Assembly (NCBI GenBank): GCA_023384415.1
Contig: JAHDWJ010000003.1
Coordinates: forward strand, 1 to 64,000
Direction of reading: 5' to 3'
DNA from: Anaerolineae bacterium
GTDB lineage: Bacteria; Chloroflexota; Anaerolineae; Promineifilales; Promineifilaceae
Length of the DNA: 64,000 nucleotides
This document shows positions 26,201 through 35,633 of the stretch, one piece after another (the stretch's first letter is position 1; each line of letters starts with the position of its first letter). The position numbers were made by a program, and so were the translations under genes. Below the pieces are notes generated by a model, which was not told where the DNA came from, did no database searches, and saw nothing but the letters and a program-made list of their open reading frames with translations.

Positions 26201-26240
26201 GGAATTATGAATAAGGAAGGATGAAGGATGAATTTCATCC
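26201..26240. repeat. Quasi-repeat patch, GGAAGGATGAA type
   Basis: 'ggaattatgaataaggaagg' followed by 'atgaaggatgaatttcatcc', between the lipoprotein and DUF2330 genes; same family as 14425-14458 and 53448-53484. Confidence 0.75.
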
Positions 26241-26259
26241 CAGTTCCCCAGGCCGCCAA

Positions 26260-26916
26260 TTACGGCGCAAAAACGACCAGATCATCAAATTCTATCACCG
26301 TTGTTCCAGGGTCAAAGGGGCTGGCCCCCAGGCCAATATCCCCGCGAACAAAGGTGGGATCGGTGATTGTTTCCAGGAGAATCCCATTAACTCGCCAGGT
26401 TAATTGATTGCCAATGCAGCTGGCTTCTAGCTCGTTGACGGCAACCCCTTTGTTGATAGCATCATGGTATTGAAAACGGCCATTCCCGGAAATATATTGG
26501 ACAGGCTGCCCCGTTTGATATTTGGCGATGACGTAATGACCATCACCACTGATAAGGAACAGGTAAAAGTTTTGCTCGTTTTGATAGCGACAGATCACCC
26601 CAAAGGCATTATCATCAGGACCGGCCGCCTGGCGGGCCGTTACCCGAATAACCGCATCATCAAAGGTGCGCCCAGGGTTGGTCCAGCGAATTTCTCCTGG
26701 CTGGCGAGAGGTGACGACTAATACACCATCGGCAATAGCAATTTTGCCTCCAGCCTGATCGTAGAGCAGCCAGCCACAGTTTCGCCCCTCGCTAAAATCA
26801 TCATAAAACAAAACACCACCTTCGTTACACGGCAGCAGCTGATTACCACCTGTCTGGCAAGCTGAGAGCGCGGCCGCGACCAGCAGCACTGTTACCCCAA
26901 TCAACAATCGCCACAT
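26260..26916 (-). CDS. Lipoprotein with lectin-like (DUF1080-type) domain
   Basis: The 218-residue protein starts with a lipoprotein signal and lipobox 'AALSACQTGG'. A disulfide-like pair occurs near 'LPCNEGGVLFYDDF' and 'GRNCGWLLYD'. The rest is a beta sandwich with 'NAFGVICRYQNEQNFYLFLI' and 'GDIGLGASPFD', typical of 3-keto-disaccharide hydrolase-type (DUF1080) or laminin-G-like domains. It probably binds carbohydrate or another ligand at the cell surface. It shares the fold with the protein at 8163. Confidence 0.7.
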   Translation of the reverse strand: MWRLLIGVTVLLVAAALSACQTGGNQLLPCNEGGVLFYDDFSEGRNCGWLLYDQAGGKIAIADGVLVVTSRQPGEIRWTNPGRTFDDAVIRVTARQAAGPDDNAFGVICRYQNEQNFYLFLISGDGHYVIAKYQTGQPVQYISGNGRFQYHDAINKGVAVNELEASCIGNQLTWRVNGILLETITDPTFVRGDIGLGASPFDPGTTVIEFDDLVVFAP

Positions 26917-26938
26917 GGCTCACTTCCTTACGGCTATT

Positions 26939-27091
26939 CTACTGTTTCTCTAGCCGATCTAACTGCTGCTCCAACGCTTCTAATTCATTTTGTAAATCAG
27001 CATGTTGACGACTGGTATATAGATAAAACACCAACGTCCCCAACCAGATTATGATAATCACCACAGCAACTAAAGTTAAATTCTCTAACAT
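26939..27091 (-). CDS. Small single-pass membrane protein with coiled coil, CcmD-like, 50 aa
   Basis: A short frame from ATG 27091 to stop TAG at 26939, with a good ribosome site 'aaggag' 8 bases upstream. Residues 5-25 form one transmembrane helix ('LTLVAVVIIIIWLGTLVFYL'); residues 30-50 are a charged coiled coil with Leu heptads ('LQNELEALEQQLDRLEKQ'). This layout resembles CcmD of the cytochrome c maturation heme exporter, but no other ccm gene is nearby, so the resemblance may be only architectural. Confidence 0.7.
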   Translation of the reverse strand: MLENLTLVAVVIIIIWLGTLVFYLYTSRQHADLQNELEALEQQLDRLEKQ

Positions 27092-27163
27092 AGTAAACTC
27101 CTTGGAAAATGAGGAAAGTGGCAGAGTGGCAGAGTAAAATCGTTACCTGCAATTTTGCCCCGT

Positions 27164-27727
27164 CTATAATCGGCTGTTCCATAATGGTTCTGGAATACTT
27201 TGCTGTTGGTTTTCGTACCGGGCCATAACAAACAATGCATCAGAAAGGCGGTTCAGGTAAGGGATGACAAATGGGCCAACCGGTTCAGCCCGGCGCAGGC
27301 TGATAACTTCACGCTCGGCCCGGCGGCATACAGTGCGGGCAACATGCAGGTGTGCCGAAGCCAATGACCCACCCGGCAAAATGAAATTGTCTAACGGCCC
27401 CACCAGAGCAGTCAGTTCATCAATTACCTCTTCCAATGTTTCTACATGCCGGATTTCAATCTGGGGAATCTGATAAATCTGTTTATCCTCTTCGGGGAAG
27501 CAAAGATCAGACCCCAAATGGAACAGTTCATTTTGGATCGTGGGCAGCAGTTCGGCCAGACGCGGGGTTAAACCCGCAGCCAGGGCAACGCCTAACACGG
27601 AGTTGAGTTCATCTACGGTACCGTAAGCAGCAACACGGGGGGAATCTTTAGCGACTCGTTGGCGGCTGCCCAAAGCAGTTGTGCCGTCATCCCCTTTCTT
27701 GGTGTAAATTTTAGTTAATCTAGGCAT
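27164..27727 (-). CDS. Cob(I)alamin / cob(I)yrinate adenosyltransferase, PduO type
   Basis: The 187-residue enzyme transfers the adenosyl group of ATP to corrinoid cobalt. Family blocks: '[16 protein letters not shown]' (ATP-binding N-terminus), '[15 protein letters not shown]', '[20 protein letters not shown]' with '[10 protein letters not shown]', and '[13 protein letters not shown]'. It overlaps the fused ABC ATPase by 8 bp, which points to co-translation and a shared role in corrinoid handling. Confidence 0.94.
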   Translation of the reverse strand: MPRLTKIYTKKGDDGTTALGSRQRVAKDSPRVAAYGTVDELNSVLGVALAAGLTPRLAELLPTIQNELFHLGSDLCFPEEDKQIYQIPQIEIRHVETLEEVIDELTALVGPLDNFILPGGSLASAHLHVARTVCRRAEREVISLRRAEPVGPFVIPYLNRLSDALFVMARYENQQQSIPEPLWNSRL

Positions 27728-29342
27728 GATAATTTTGCTGTGCTGGGGTGATATATTTCAGGGCATCCTGGACTGTTAGCCAGGGTTGGCCGGGGAACAG
27801 TTGGGCTATTTGTGGTTTAAAGGGGGAATGATGAGGCAATACAGCCGCTGGATGTCCTTCAGTCAATACCTTCCCCTGGTGCATAATCATAACGTAATGA
27901 GCCATCTGAGCCACTAATTCTACATCGTGGGTTATCAAAAGAATCCCCATCCCCTCGGCTAACCAATGGCGCCATAGGCGGCTCAAATTTTGTTTGGCCT
28001 GAAAATCCAGGCCACGGGTTGGCTCATCTAGCAAGAGTAGCCGCGGCCGCACAACCATCACGGCCCCCAAAGCTACGCGCTGCCGCTGCCCTACGGAAAG
28101 ATCGCGTGGGTATTGCTGCCCTACGGAGTTTAATCCCAACTTCTCCAGCAGATGCTCTATTTGTTCCCTGTTGGTTGGCCGCTTCTGGTTGCTCAGGGTC
28201 AGGCTCATTTCTGCTCTAACGCTTTCGGCAAAAAGTAAATCATCAGGGTTTTGGGGCAAATAAGCCAGGTGGCGACATGTTTCGGCTATAGTTTGCCCCA
28301 TGAGAGAATGTCCCTCTAATTGAATCTCACCTGTATGCGGCCGCAGCAACCCAACAATGTTTTTCAATAAGGTTGTTTTGCCAGACCCATTGGCCCCCAT
28401 AACGGCCACCACTTCCCCCATACCTACTTGAAGTGACACATTTTGCAGGGCCGGTCTATCGTCATAAGCGTAACTCAGGTTATGAACAGTGAGAAGGGGT
28501 TGCGGCCGCGTCACCTGAGGCAAAGAAGCCGGTGCGGGCCTGACTGGGGTATACGCCAAATATTTTCGGGCTTCGGCCACAGTCAAAGGAATGGGATGCC
28601 AACCCAGCTCCCGCCCTAACGCTACCACCGGTGGGACTGAACTGTGGTTGGCAATGACCTCATCTGGCAATCCGTGATCAATAAGGCGGCCACGATCTAA
28701 CCATATCATTTTATCCACTATACCCAGCACCCGCTCCAGGCGATGCTCAGCCAAAATAATGGTCAACCCCAACTGCTGGTGCAGCCGGGTCAGGGCGTCC
28801 AACACCTCGCAGGCTGAGGCCGGATCAAGCTGACTGGTTGGCTCATCTAAAACAAGAATAGGCGGCCGCAGGGCCAACGCCGAAGCAATGGCCACTCGCT
28901 GCCGCTCTCCCCCCGAAAGAGTTGAAATAAGCCGGTCGCGCAGCGGAATCAGCTCCAACCAGGCTAAAGCCTCAGCCACTCGCTGGCGCATCACGGATGG
29001 GGGCAAACCAGCGTTTTCCAGACCAAAAGCAACTTCGGCCTCAACCCGATCCAGCACTGCCTGGGCTTCAGGGTTTTGCCAGACAAATCCTACCTGGCGA
29101 CTTAGTTGCTGGGGGCCGGCTTTGATCGCATCTAGCCCATTTACCAGAAGCTGACCCGAAACGCGGCCGCCGGTAAAATGGGGCACCAGCCCATTGATCG
29201 CCCGCAACCAGGTAGATTTACCAGACCCTGATGCGCCAGCTACCAAGACAAACTCTCCAGGTTGGATAGAAAGGGAAAGTTCGTGCAGTGCTGGCTCAGT
29301 GCGACCGGGGTAGGTATAGCTAAAACGGTGAAAGCTGATCAT
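27720..29342 (-). CDS. Energy-coupling factor ABC transporter ATPase, two fused ATP-binding domains
   Basis: The 540-residue protein contains two complete ABC units, equivalent to EcfA and EcfA' of ECF vitamin/metal importers. Unit 1: Walker A '[14 protein letters not shown]', signature '[12 protein letters not shown]', Walker B '[13 protein letters not shown]'. Unit 2: Walker A '[14 protein letters not shown]', signature '[12 protein letters not shown]', Walker B '[12 protein letters not shown]'. No EcfT or substrate-binding S gene is visible on either side, so these may lie outside the operon. Overlap with the corrinoid adenosyltransferase suggests a cobalamin or cobalt substrate. Confidence 0.92.
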   Translation of the reverse strand: MISFHRFSYTYPGRTEPALHELSLSIQPGEFVLVAGASGSGKSTWLRAINGLVPHFTGGRVSGQLLVNGLDAIKAGPQQLSRQVGFVWQNPEAQAVLDRVEAEVAFGLENAGLPPSVMRQRVAEALAWLELIPLRDRLISTLSGGERQRVAIASALALRPPILVLDEPTSQLDPASACEVLDALTRLHQQLGLTIILAEHRLERVLGIVDKMIWLDRGRLIDHGLPDEVIANHSSVPPVVALGRELGWHPIPLTVAEARKYLAYTPVRPAPASLPQVTRPQPLLTVHNLSYAYDDRPALQNVSLQVGMGEVVAVMGANGSGKTTLLKNIVGLLRPHTGEIQLEGHSLMGQTIAETCRHLAYLPQNPDDLLFAESVRAEMSLTLSNQKRPTNREQIEHLLEKLGLNSVGQQYPRDLSVGQRQRVALGAVMVVRPRLLLLDEPTRGLDFQAKQNLSRLWRHWLAEGMGILLITHDVELVAQMAHYVMIMHQGKVLTEGHPAAVLPHHSPFKPQIAQLFPGQPWLTVQDALKYITPAQQNYHA

Positions 29343-29549
29343 CTGCTTGTTTTATCATGGCTGGTTTGCGACTGCAAACAGGGATGCCAACTAACCTCCG
29401 CCGCGATTGGCAAACCATTCTCCATAAAAGGGAAGCCAACAACGAAAACAGGTTTTATACGTATTGTATACCAACGTCAATAAAATCTGTGAACCTACCT
29501 ACACATCTAAAAGCTGTTTAATCCTTAAATACCCAACAAGAGGTACATC
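29343..29549. other. Divergent intergenic region, no recognised riboswitch
   Basis: Between the ECF ATPase and DUF4870. A hairpin GTTTGC/GCAAAC lies at 29364-29379. I looked for a B12-box or TPP signatures for the ECF gene and did not find them. The promoters of both genes should be here. Confidence 0.4.
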
Positions 29550-29984
29550 ATGTCTCCCGAAAAACAACTCAGTCAGGAAGAACGTCTTATGGCCGCTCTA
29601 GCCCATGCCTCAATCGTTATGAATATGATGGGGCCGGTTGTAGGCGTCCTCATTTACATCACCCAAAAAGAGCGATCTGCTTATGCTGCCCGACAAGGGC
29701 TGCAAGCCGCAATTTACCAAATCATTGGCACCATCCTCATCATCATCTCCTGGTTCTGCTGGGGAGGCTTTTATGCCCTCACCTTCATTCCCCTCATAGC
29801 CAATGCTGAGGCTTATCAGGATGCTCCCCCCCCCATTTTTTGGGTAGGTATAGGCTCTATGATTTGCCCCTTTATCCTGATGGCTGCATGGGGACTATAC
29901 GGCCTCTATGGGGCCATACGAACCTGGCAGGGAGCTGATTTTCGCTACGCCTTTGTTGGCAAGTTGATGGACAGGCAGTTTTGA
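29550..29984 (+). CDS. DUF4870-like membrane protein
   Basis: A 144-residue protein with the family opening 'QEERLMAALAHASIV' and 'GPVVGVLIYITQKERSAY', followed by helices at about 55-80 and 95-125. It has three to four predicted membrane segments. The function is unknown in the family. ATG 29550 has the ribosome site 'aagagg' close upstream. The gene stands alone between two minus-strand genes and has no iterated palindrome. Confidence 0.82.
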   Translation: MSPEKQLSQEERLMAALAHASIVMNMMGPVVGVLIYITQKERSAYAARQGLQAAIYQIIGTILIIISWFCWGGFYALTFIPLIANAEAYQDAPPPIFWVGIGSMICPFILMAAWGLYGLYGAIRTWQGADFRYAFVGKLMDRQF

Positions 29985-30060
29985 AACAGAGCGGAAAAAC
30001 AAGTGCGGAAAAATTGAGGCGGAGGGATGAAGCACACAAGCGTCTCTCCGTCCTCGTCTC

Positions 30061-31872
30061 TCATCCCCCTTGCTCAAACAAACGCAACTCGGTGTCAAGT
30101 TCAAAAGTATTAAACTGCGCCCCACCCACAGGATTAGGGGTGTAAAGCAGCCAGATATGGGCTACTTCATAGCGGCCGCGCATAAACAACGGGGTAATCG
30201 GTTCCAAACCATCCTCACCAAAAAATAGCCGCTCCGCTTCCCGGTACAACTCAGCCTGTTGCAATGGGTCAGGGGTTGCGGCCGCTTGTTGCAGCAGCAT
30301 ATCCACCTGTGAACAGGTGCGGCCGGGCCGGTTTTCACTATTCTCACAATGCAAAAGCGTATTGTGCCAGTTGTGGGCATCCGGGAAATATGCCGACCAG
30401 CCTAAAATCCACATATCTGGCCGAGCTGACTCACGCAGACGGGTTCGAGCCAGCAAAGTGCCAAACTGCACCTGTTCAATCCGTATCACTTCATTATCAC
30501 AACCCAATTCCAACCGCCACATTCGCTGTAACGATTCTGCCTGCTGCAACGCCTCGTCTGAAGTGGTGGTCAATAAGGTCACTGGAGTCATTAAGCGGCA
30601 GGAAGGCAGTCCGGCAGCCGAAAATTGCCGCCGGGCATAATCAGGACTGTACCCATTACCGACCAGATCAAGTGATAAGCCACCTACAATACCTGGGGGA
30701 GCCAGGTGGCGCATAGCAAAACCAGCCCCATCATACACATCCTCCAACAAGGTCTGGCGGTTGATGGCGGCACCAAAAGCCCGCCGCATTTCTGGGACAC
30801 GAAACACCGGACTAAACAAATTGTAACCAAGATAAAAGACCTCATGCACTGGTATATGGCGCAGCCTTTCACCCAAAGCCTGCCGGGCTGTGGCCGACAC
30901 ATTGCCAGGCAGAGGTGCCATATCCAGGCTTCTCTCTTGCCAAAGAGCATAGGCATCAGCCCGGTTGCTAAACTGAAAAAGGTTTACCTCATCCACATTA
31001 CCCCGGAACAGCAGTGGCCAGGCGGGATTGCGGGTGAGAATAAGACGGGTGCCAGGCAGCGAACGGGAATCCCAAAAAAATGGGCCATTGGAAACAAGGT
31101 TTTCTGGCAAGGCCCAGGTATCTCCTAATGATTGGACCTGCTCGCGGGGCAGCGGCCGCAAATAATACATACTACTCATCGCCAAAAAATAGTTGGCCGG
31201 CTGGGTCAGCTTTACTTCCAATACAAATTGGTCTAGCCGACGCACCCCAACGGCGGCAAAATCCGCCTCAGTCGGCTCATTCTGCCCATAAACCTGCTGA
31301 CAACCTTCAATAATAAAGAGAAGAAATACATCAGGCATTTGAGTGCGCCGGTCACAGGCACGCCGCCAGGCAAACACAAAATCTTCAGCTTCTACTGGAC
31401 GCAGTGGTCTAACCGTATTAGCTCGTCCAGTACCCGTATCCAACCAATAAAAGTCCGGGCGTAAATAAAAGAGCCAGGTCAAACCATCCTCACTCAGTTG
31501 CCAACTCCCGGCTATTTGTGGTTCAATTGCTCCCGTAGAAGCATTATAATTGGTCAATCCAGCAAACAGGTTGTCAATCAACAAAATCGTATTATCATCC
31601 GTAGTTTGATAAGGGTCCAGGGTAAAAGTGCGCCGGGTATCAATTATGGCTATATTGAGCGATACCGGGGTGCTGGACACCTCTCGCACCGGCAGAGCCG
31701 GCAAAGGGGTAACAGGAACTTCGACTGTTGCTGGAACAACCCGAGTCACCACCATCGGTTCGCCATCAACCAGAACCACCTCTGTTACCACAATAGTTTC
31801 ATTGCCGGCACAACCAAATAAAAAAAAGAGCGCCAAGAGAAAAAACAACCAACCATAACGAATATGTACCAT
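30061..31872 (-). CDS. Peptide/solute-binding lipoprotein, SBP_bac_5 (OppA-like)
   Basis: The 603-residue protein has a lipoprotein signal 'WLFFLLALFFLFGCAG'. The family 5 solute-binding blocks are clear: 'TFTLDPYQTTDDNTILLIDN', 'GSWQLSEDGLTWLFYLRPDF' and 'FVFAWRRACD', and 'LRESARPDMWILGWSAYFPD' later. It captures peptides or other solutes outside the cell for an ABC importer; no permease genes adjoin it, so the partner transporter is elsewhere. ATG 31872 is preferred over 31896, because it places the signal peptide at the N-terminus and has an 'agga' ribosome site. Confidence 0.9.
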   Translation of the reverse strand: MVHIRYGWLFFLLALFFLFGCAGNETIVVTEVVLVDGEPMVVTRVVPATVEVPVTPLPALPVREVSSTPVSLNIAIIDTRRTFTLDPYQTTDDNTILLIDNLFAGLTNYNASTGAIEPQIAGSWQLSEDGLTWLFYLRPDFYWLDTGTGRANTVRPLRPVEAEDFVFAWRRACDRRTQMPDVFLLFIIEGCQQVYGQNEPTEADFAAVGVRRLDQFVLEVKLTQPANYFLAMSSMYYLRPLPREQVQSLGDTWALPENLVSNGPFFWDSRSLPGTRLILTRNPAWPLLFRGNVDEVNLFQFSNRADAYALWQERSLDMAPLPGNVSATARQALGERLRHIPVHEVFYLGYNLFSPVFRVPEMRRAFGAAINRQTLLEDVYDGAGFAMRHLAPPGIVGGLSLDLVGNGYSPDYARRQFSAAGLPSCRLMTPVTLLTTTSDEALQQAESLQRMWRLELGCDNEVIRIEQVQFGTLLARTRLRESARPDMWILGWSAYFPDAHNWHNTLLHCENSENRPGRTCSQVDMLLQQAAATPDPLQQAELYREAERLFFGEDGLEPITPLFMRGRYEVAHIWLLYTPNPVGGAQFNTFELDTELRLFEQGG

Positions 31873-32019
31873 ATAACTATCCTGATGTACCCACATGTGA
31901 TTAAGAAGTGAGTATAATTAAGAATGATGACGAAACGCACACGCTAAAAGTTTAACGCTTGACAAGTGCCTCAGAACCAGAACTTCATCGCGGCCGCGAC
32001 CTATACACGAGAGCAAGCC

Positions 32020-34011
32020 ATGCGCCAACAAGAAACCATCCTCATTGCCGATGATTCCAAAGGCATCCGCGATTTTCTCATAGAATACATTCTCAAACCC
32101 AAAGGCTTCCAGGTCATCGTTGCCACCAATGGGCGTGATGGGCTAAATTTGGCTCGCAAACACCATCCCCAACTCATGATCGTGGACAACCAAATGCCGT
32201 ACATGACTGGCTTAGAGCTGCTCCAAACTCTCCATCAAGAAGGCTTACGCATCCCCGCCATTTTAATGACCGCCCACGGTTCCGAGCAAATTGCCATAGA
32301 TGCGTTCCGCCTGGGTATCCGCGATTATGTAATTAAGCCATTCCTTGTTGAAGAGATGAACGCGGCTATTGATCGCGCCCTACGTGAAACCCGGCTGGAA
32401 AAAGAACGCAGCCAATTGATCCAGGAACTCACCAACAGCAATAACGAGCTAAAACAACGGCTGCAAGAGCTAAACACCGTTTATGCCACCGGCAAATCTG
32501 TAACCACCTCATTAGATCTGGAAGAAGTCTTACGGCGGGTTGTAGAAGCCGCCATTTACGTCTCTGGGGCCGAAGAAGGCTCACTCATGCTTCTGGACAA
32601 AGAAAAAGAAAATGAACTTTACGTTCGTGCTTCTAAAAATCTGGACTCCGCTTCCAGTTCCATGCGGCTGCGGATCAAAGACAGCCTGGCCGGTCAGGTC
32701 ATCAATACCCGGCAACCCATTGTCATAGACAACAATATCATAGAGCAAAAAATTACTACTGCCTACCTGGTTAAATCGGTCGTTTATGTACCTATCATTA
32801 CCCAGGATAAGGCGATTGGCGTTCTAAGCGTAGCCAACCGGCGGCGGGAGCAACCTTTTAACAACCGTGATACTCGTGTCCTCTCCACTCTGGCTGATTA
32901 TGCCGCCATTGCCATTAACAACGCTGAGATATTTACTAACAGCGAGCAAGAACGAGGCAAATTGAGCACTATTTTAGGTCAAACAAACAATCCTGTTATC
33001 GTCATTGATGATCGGGAGCTCCTTATTTTAGCTAATATGGCTGCCCAGTCTGTCTTTAATCTGCCCCAAACCAATTTAACCGGCACATCTATCCGCACAC
33101 TTATCCAAAATCCTGACGCCCTCAACTTCATGCTCCAACCAGTCACCCCGGATTTAGAACGCACGACCGAGCTATCTCTGGCCGATAATCTGGTTTTTCA
33201 AGCTAATCTATCGTTGATTGAAAATGTTGGCCGCTCTATTGTTCTGCATAATATCACCCAGTTAAAAGAGCTTGATAAACTCAAAAGTGAATTTGTGGCT
33301 ATCGTCTCCCATGATTTACGCTCTCCACTAACAGCGATATTAGGGTATGTGGAATTATTAGAACGAGTTGGGCCGCTAAATGAAGACCAAACTGAATTTG
33401 TCAATCGGGTTAAACAAAGCGTTGACAATATCACCAACCTCATCTCTGATTTACTAGATATTGGCCGGCTAGAGGCAGGTATCGCCCTGGATATTGAGGA
33501 ATGTGACTTACCCAATCTGCTCAATACTATTTTGGATGAGTTTGCGGCACGGATTGAGGCAAAACAATTGCAGCTTAAACAAATTGTCTCACCTAAACGG
33601 CTGCTTATTTCTGGAGATCACAAGAGATTACACCAGGCCTTCACCAATTTGATTAGCAATGCCGTCAAATATACCCCAGAAAAGGGAGCTATAGGGCTGC
33701 AAGTCACAGAGATGAATGGTCAGGCGATTGTTGAAATTGCCGATACGGGCGTGGGCATCGCTTCTGAGGATATACCTCACATTTTTGATAAATTTTATCG
33801 GGCCAAAAATGTGTTGTCTGGCTTTGAGGGGACGGGATTGGGGCTTTCTATTGTCAAATCAGTCATTGAACGGCATAACGGTCGCATCTGGGTCAACAGC
33901 CAGATGGGAAAAGGAACCGTTTTTAGCATTATTTTGCCCTTGCTGATCAATACGGGTGAAAACAAGAGTACTCCTACAAAAAATACCAAGATGTGGACGA
34001 AAAAACGATAA
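32020..34011 (+). CDS. Hybrid response regulator / GAF-PAS sensor histidine kinase
   Basis: The 663-residue protein has an N-terminal receiver domain ('TILIADDSKG', phospho-acceptor Asp in 'MIVDNQMPYM', Lys in 'DYVIKPF'), a coiled coil, a GAF domain ('SLMLLDKEKENELYVRAS'), a PAS-like region ('NPVIVIDDRELLILAN'), then HisKA ('IVSHDLRSPLTAILGYVELL') and HATPase ('NLISNAVKYTPEKG', 'DTGVGIASEDIPHIF', 'GTGLGLSIVK'). All parts for phosphotransfer are intact. No transmembrane helix is seen. ATG 32020 is preferred over GTG 31966. No iterated palindrome occurs within this coding sequence. It ends one base from the convergent lysS stop. Confidence 0.9.
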   Translation: MRQQETILIADDSKGIRDFLIEYILKPKGFQVIVATNGRDGLNLARKHHPQLMIVDNQMPYMTGLELLQTLHQEGLRIPAILMTAHGSEQIAIDAFRLGIRDYVIKPFLVEEMNAAIDRALRETRLEKERSQLIQELTNSNNELKQRLQELNTVYATGKSVTTSLDLEEVLRRVVEAAIYVSGAEEGSLMLLDKEKENELYVRASKNLDSASSSMRLRIKDSLAGQVINTRQPIVIDNNIIEQKITTAYLVKSVVYVPIITQDKAIGVLSVANRRREQPFNNRDTRVLSTLADYAAIAINNAEIFTNSEQERGKLSTILGQTNNPVIVIDDRELLILANMAAQSVFNLPQTNLTGTSIRTLIQNPDALNFMLQPVTPDLERTTELSLADNLVFQANLSLIENVGRSIVLHNITQLKELDKLKSEFVAIVSHDLRSPLTAILGYVELLERVGPLNEDQTEFVNRVKQSVDNITNLISDLLDIGRLEAGIALDIEECDLPNLLNTILDEFAARIEAKQLQLKQIVSPKRLLISGDHKRLHQAFTNLISNAVKYTPEKGAIGLQVTEMNGQAIVEIADTGVGIASEDIPHIFDKFYRAKNVLSGFEGTGLGLSIVKSVIERHNGRIWVNSQMGKGTVFSIILPLLINTGENKSTPTKNTKMWTKKR

Positions 34012-35520
34012 TTACTCTCGATCTCTCAGATGGGGGAAAAGCAGCACTTCGCGGATGGTGGTATTGTCGGTAAAGAGCATGGTGACCCGGTCTATGCCGG
34101 TGCCGAAACCCCCGTTGGGGGGCATCCCATAACGCATCGCCCGCAGATAATCTTCATCAATGGGGTGAGCTTCGTCATCATCTTCGGCATATAGTCGCTG
34201 CATGTCTTCAAATCGCTGCTGTTGATCTAAGGGATCGTTCAGTTCCGTGAAGGCGTTGCCCATTTCCATCGCAGCAATGAAATACTCAAACCGTTCGACA
34301 TGGAAGGGATCGTCAGGTATGCCTTTAGCCAAGGGGGAGATGTCACGTGGGTATTCGGTAATGAAGGTGGGTTGAATGAGTCTTGGCTCAACATAATTAC
34401 CTAGCAAAACTTTATCTATGAGCCGACCCCAGGTGGCACCTTTTGGGGGATGACCACCAATATCCCGGATCGCTTCGGCCAGGCTTTCGGCTGTAGGGTA
34501 ATCCATATAATCTATTTCCGCATATTGTTTGATGGCGTCACGTAAGGTGAGGCGCTGCCAGGGCTGCCCAAATTCAATAGTGTGTCCCTGGTAGGTGATA
34601 GTTGTACCCCCAGTTAGCTCCTGACATAAGAAGGCATACATTTTTTCCACGAAGGCCATGACATCGTAATAATCCCAATAGGCGGCATAGAACTCCATCT
34701 GAGTAAATTCAGGGTTGTGGGTAGCGTCTACTCCTTCGTTGCGGAAGTCACGGCCGATTTCATACACGCGCTCCAGGTTACCTATGAGCAGCCGCTTGAG
34801 GTACAACTCAAAGGCGATACGCAGGTAGAGGTCTTGTTTGAGTTGGTTATGGTGGGTGATGAAGGGACGCGCGGCCGCGCCCCCATAGAGTGGCTGCATA
34901 ATTGGTGTTTCGACTTCCAGGAAGCCATGATCATCCAAAAAGCGGCGAATGAGGGAGACGATGCGGGCACGGGTGCGAAACACCTCACGTACCTGGGGGT
35001 TGACAGCCAAATCGGCGTATCGCTGACGATACCGATCTTCTACATTAGCAAAGGCACTGTAACGAACGATTTGCCCGTCTACTTCCTGCTCTTTACCCGT
35101 TGGCAAGTGGGTGATGGCTTTGCTGAGGAGTGTCCATTGGCTTACGCGGACGCTGATTTCCCCGGTGCGGGTACGAAAAAGGGTGCCGCTGACCTGGATG
35201 AAATCTCCCAGGTCTATGAGCTTGCGGATAATTTGGTGGCTTTCCTGGCCGATGAGGTCCCGGTTGAAGAATAGTTGGATGCGGCCGCTTTCATCTTCCA
35301 GGTGAGCAAATATGGTTTTACCCATATCACGCAGGCTCACGAGGCGGCCGCAAGCGATGACTAGCAGTTCTTCATTTTCCGCAGCCGTAAATAAAGCCAA
35401 AGCCTCGGCAATGGTATGTGAGCGTTCCGCCCGCAGCGGGTAAGGATCAACCCCAGCTTCACGCAGTTGGTCCAATTTTTCTAGACGAATTTGTTCTAAG
35501 GGGGTTGGTTCCCAGGCCAT
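34012..35520 (-). CDS. lysS: Lysyl-tRNA synthetase, class II
   Basis: The 502-residue enzyme charges tRNA-Lys. An N-terminal OB-fold domain ('GRLVSLRDMGKTIFAHLEDE') is followed by the class II core: motif 1 region 'RARIVSLIRRFLDDHGFLEV', motif 2 'GRDFRNEGVDATHNPEFTQM' and motif 3 'GFGTGIDRVTMLF'. Length is normal. GTG and TTG lie upstream in frame, but ATG 35520 gives the expected N-terminus. greA lies upstream in the same direction, 114 bp away. Confidence 0.96.
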   Translation of the reverse strand: MAWEPTPLEQIRLEKLDQLREAGVDPYPLRAERSHTIAEALALFTAAENEELLVIACGRLVSLRDMGKTIFAHLEDESGRIQLFFNRDLIGQESHQIIRKLIDLGDFIQVSGTLFRTRTGEISVRVSQWTLLSKAITHLPTGKEQEVDGQIVRYSAFANVEDRYRQRYADLAVNPQVREVFRTRARIVSLIRRFLDDHGFLEVETPIMQPLYGGAAARPFITHHNQLKQDLYLRIAFELYLKRLLIGNLERVYEIGRDFRNEGVDATHNPEFTQMEFYAAYWDYYDVMAFVEKMYAFLCQELTGGTTITYQGHTIEFGQPWQRLTLRDAIKQYAEIDYMDYPTAESLAEAIRDIGGHPPKGATWGRLIDKVLLGNYVEPRLIQPTFITEYPRDISPLAKGIPDDPFHVERFEYFIAAMEMGNAFTELNDPLDQQQRFEDMQRLYAEDDDEAHPIDEDYLRAMRYGMPPNGGFGTGIDRVTMLFTDNTTIREVLLFPHLRDRE

Positions 35521-35633
35521 ATACAACACCTATAGTTGGTAGGGATAAGAGGATCGTCGGTCAGGTCAATTGTGGGAAATAAACTGCATCGGACCGTTTA
35601 CATACCTGGTTCTACACTTTATGAAAGGTCTAG

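Noticed and set aside
29343..29549. Cobalamin or TPP riboswitch before the ECF ATPase gene
   Set aside because: Neither the B12 box nor the TPP core motifs could be found on the minus strand; only a short hairpin is present.
30440..30465. tRNA T-loop-like GGGTTCGAGCC
   Set aside because: It lies inside the peptide-binding lipoprotein gene and has no cloverleaf around it.
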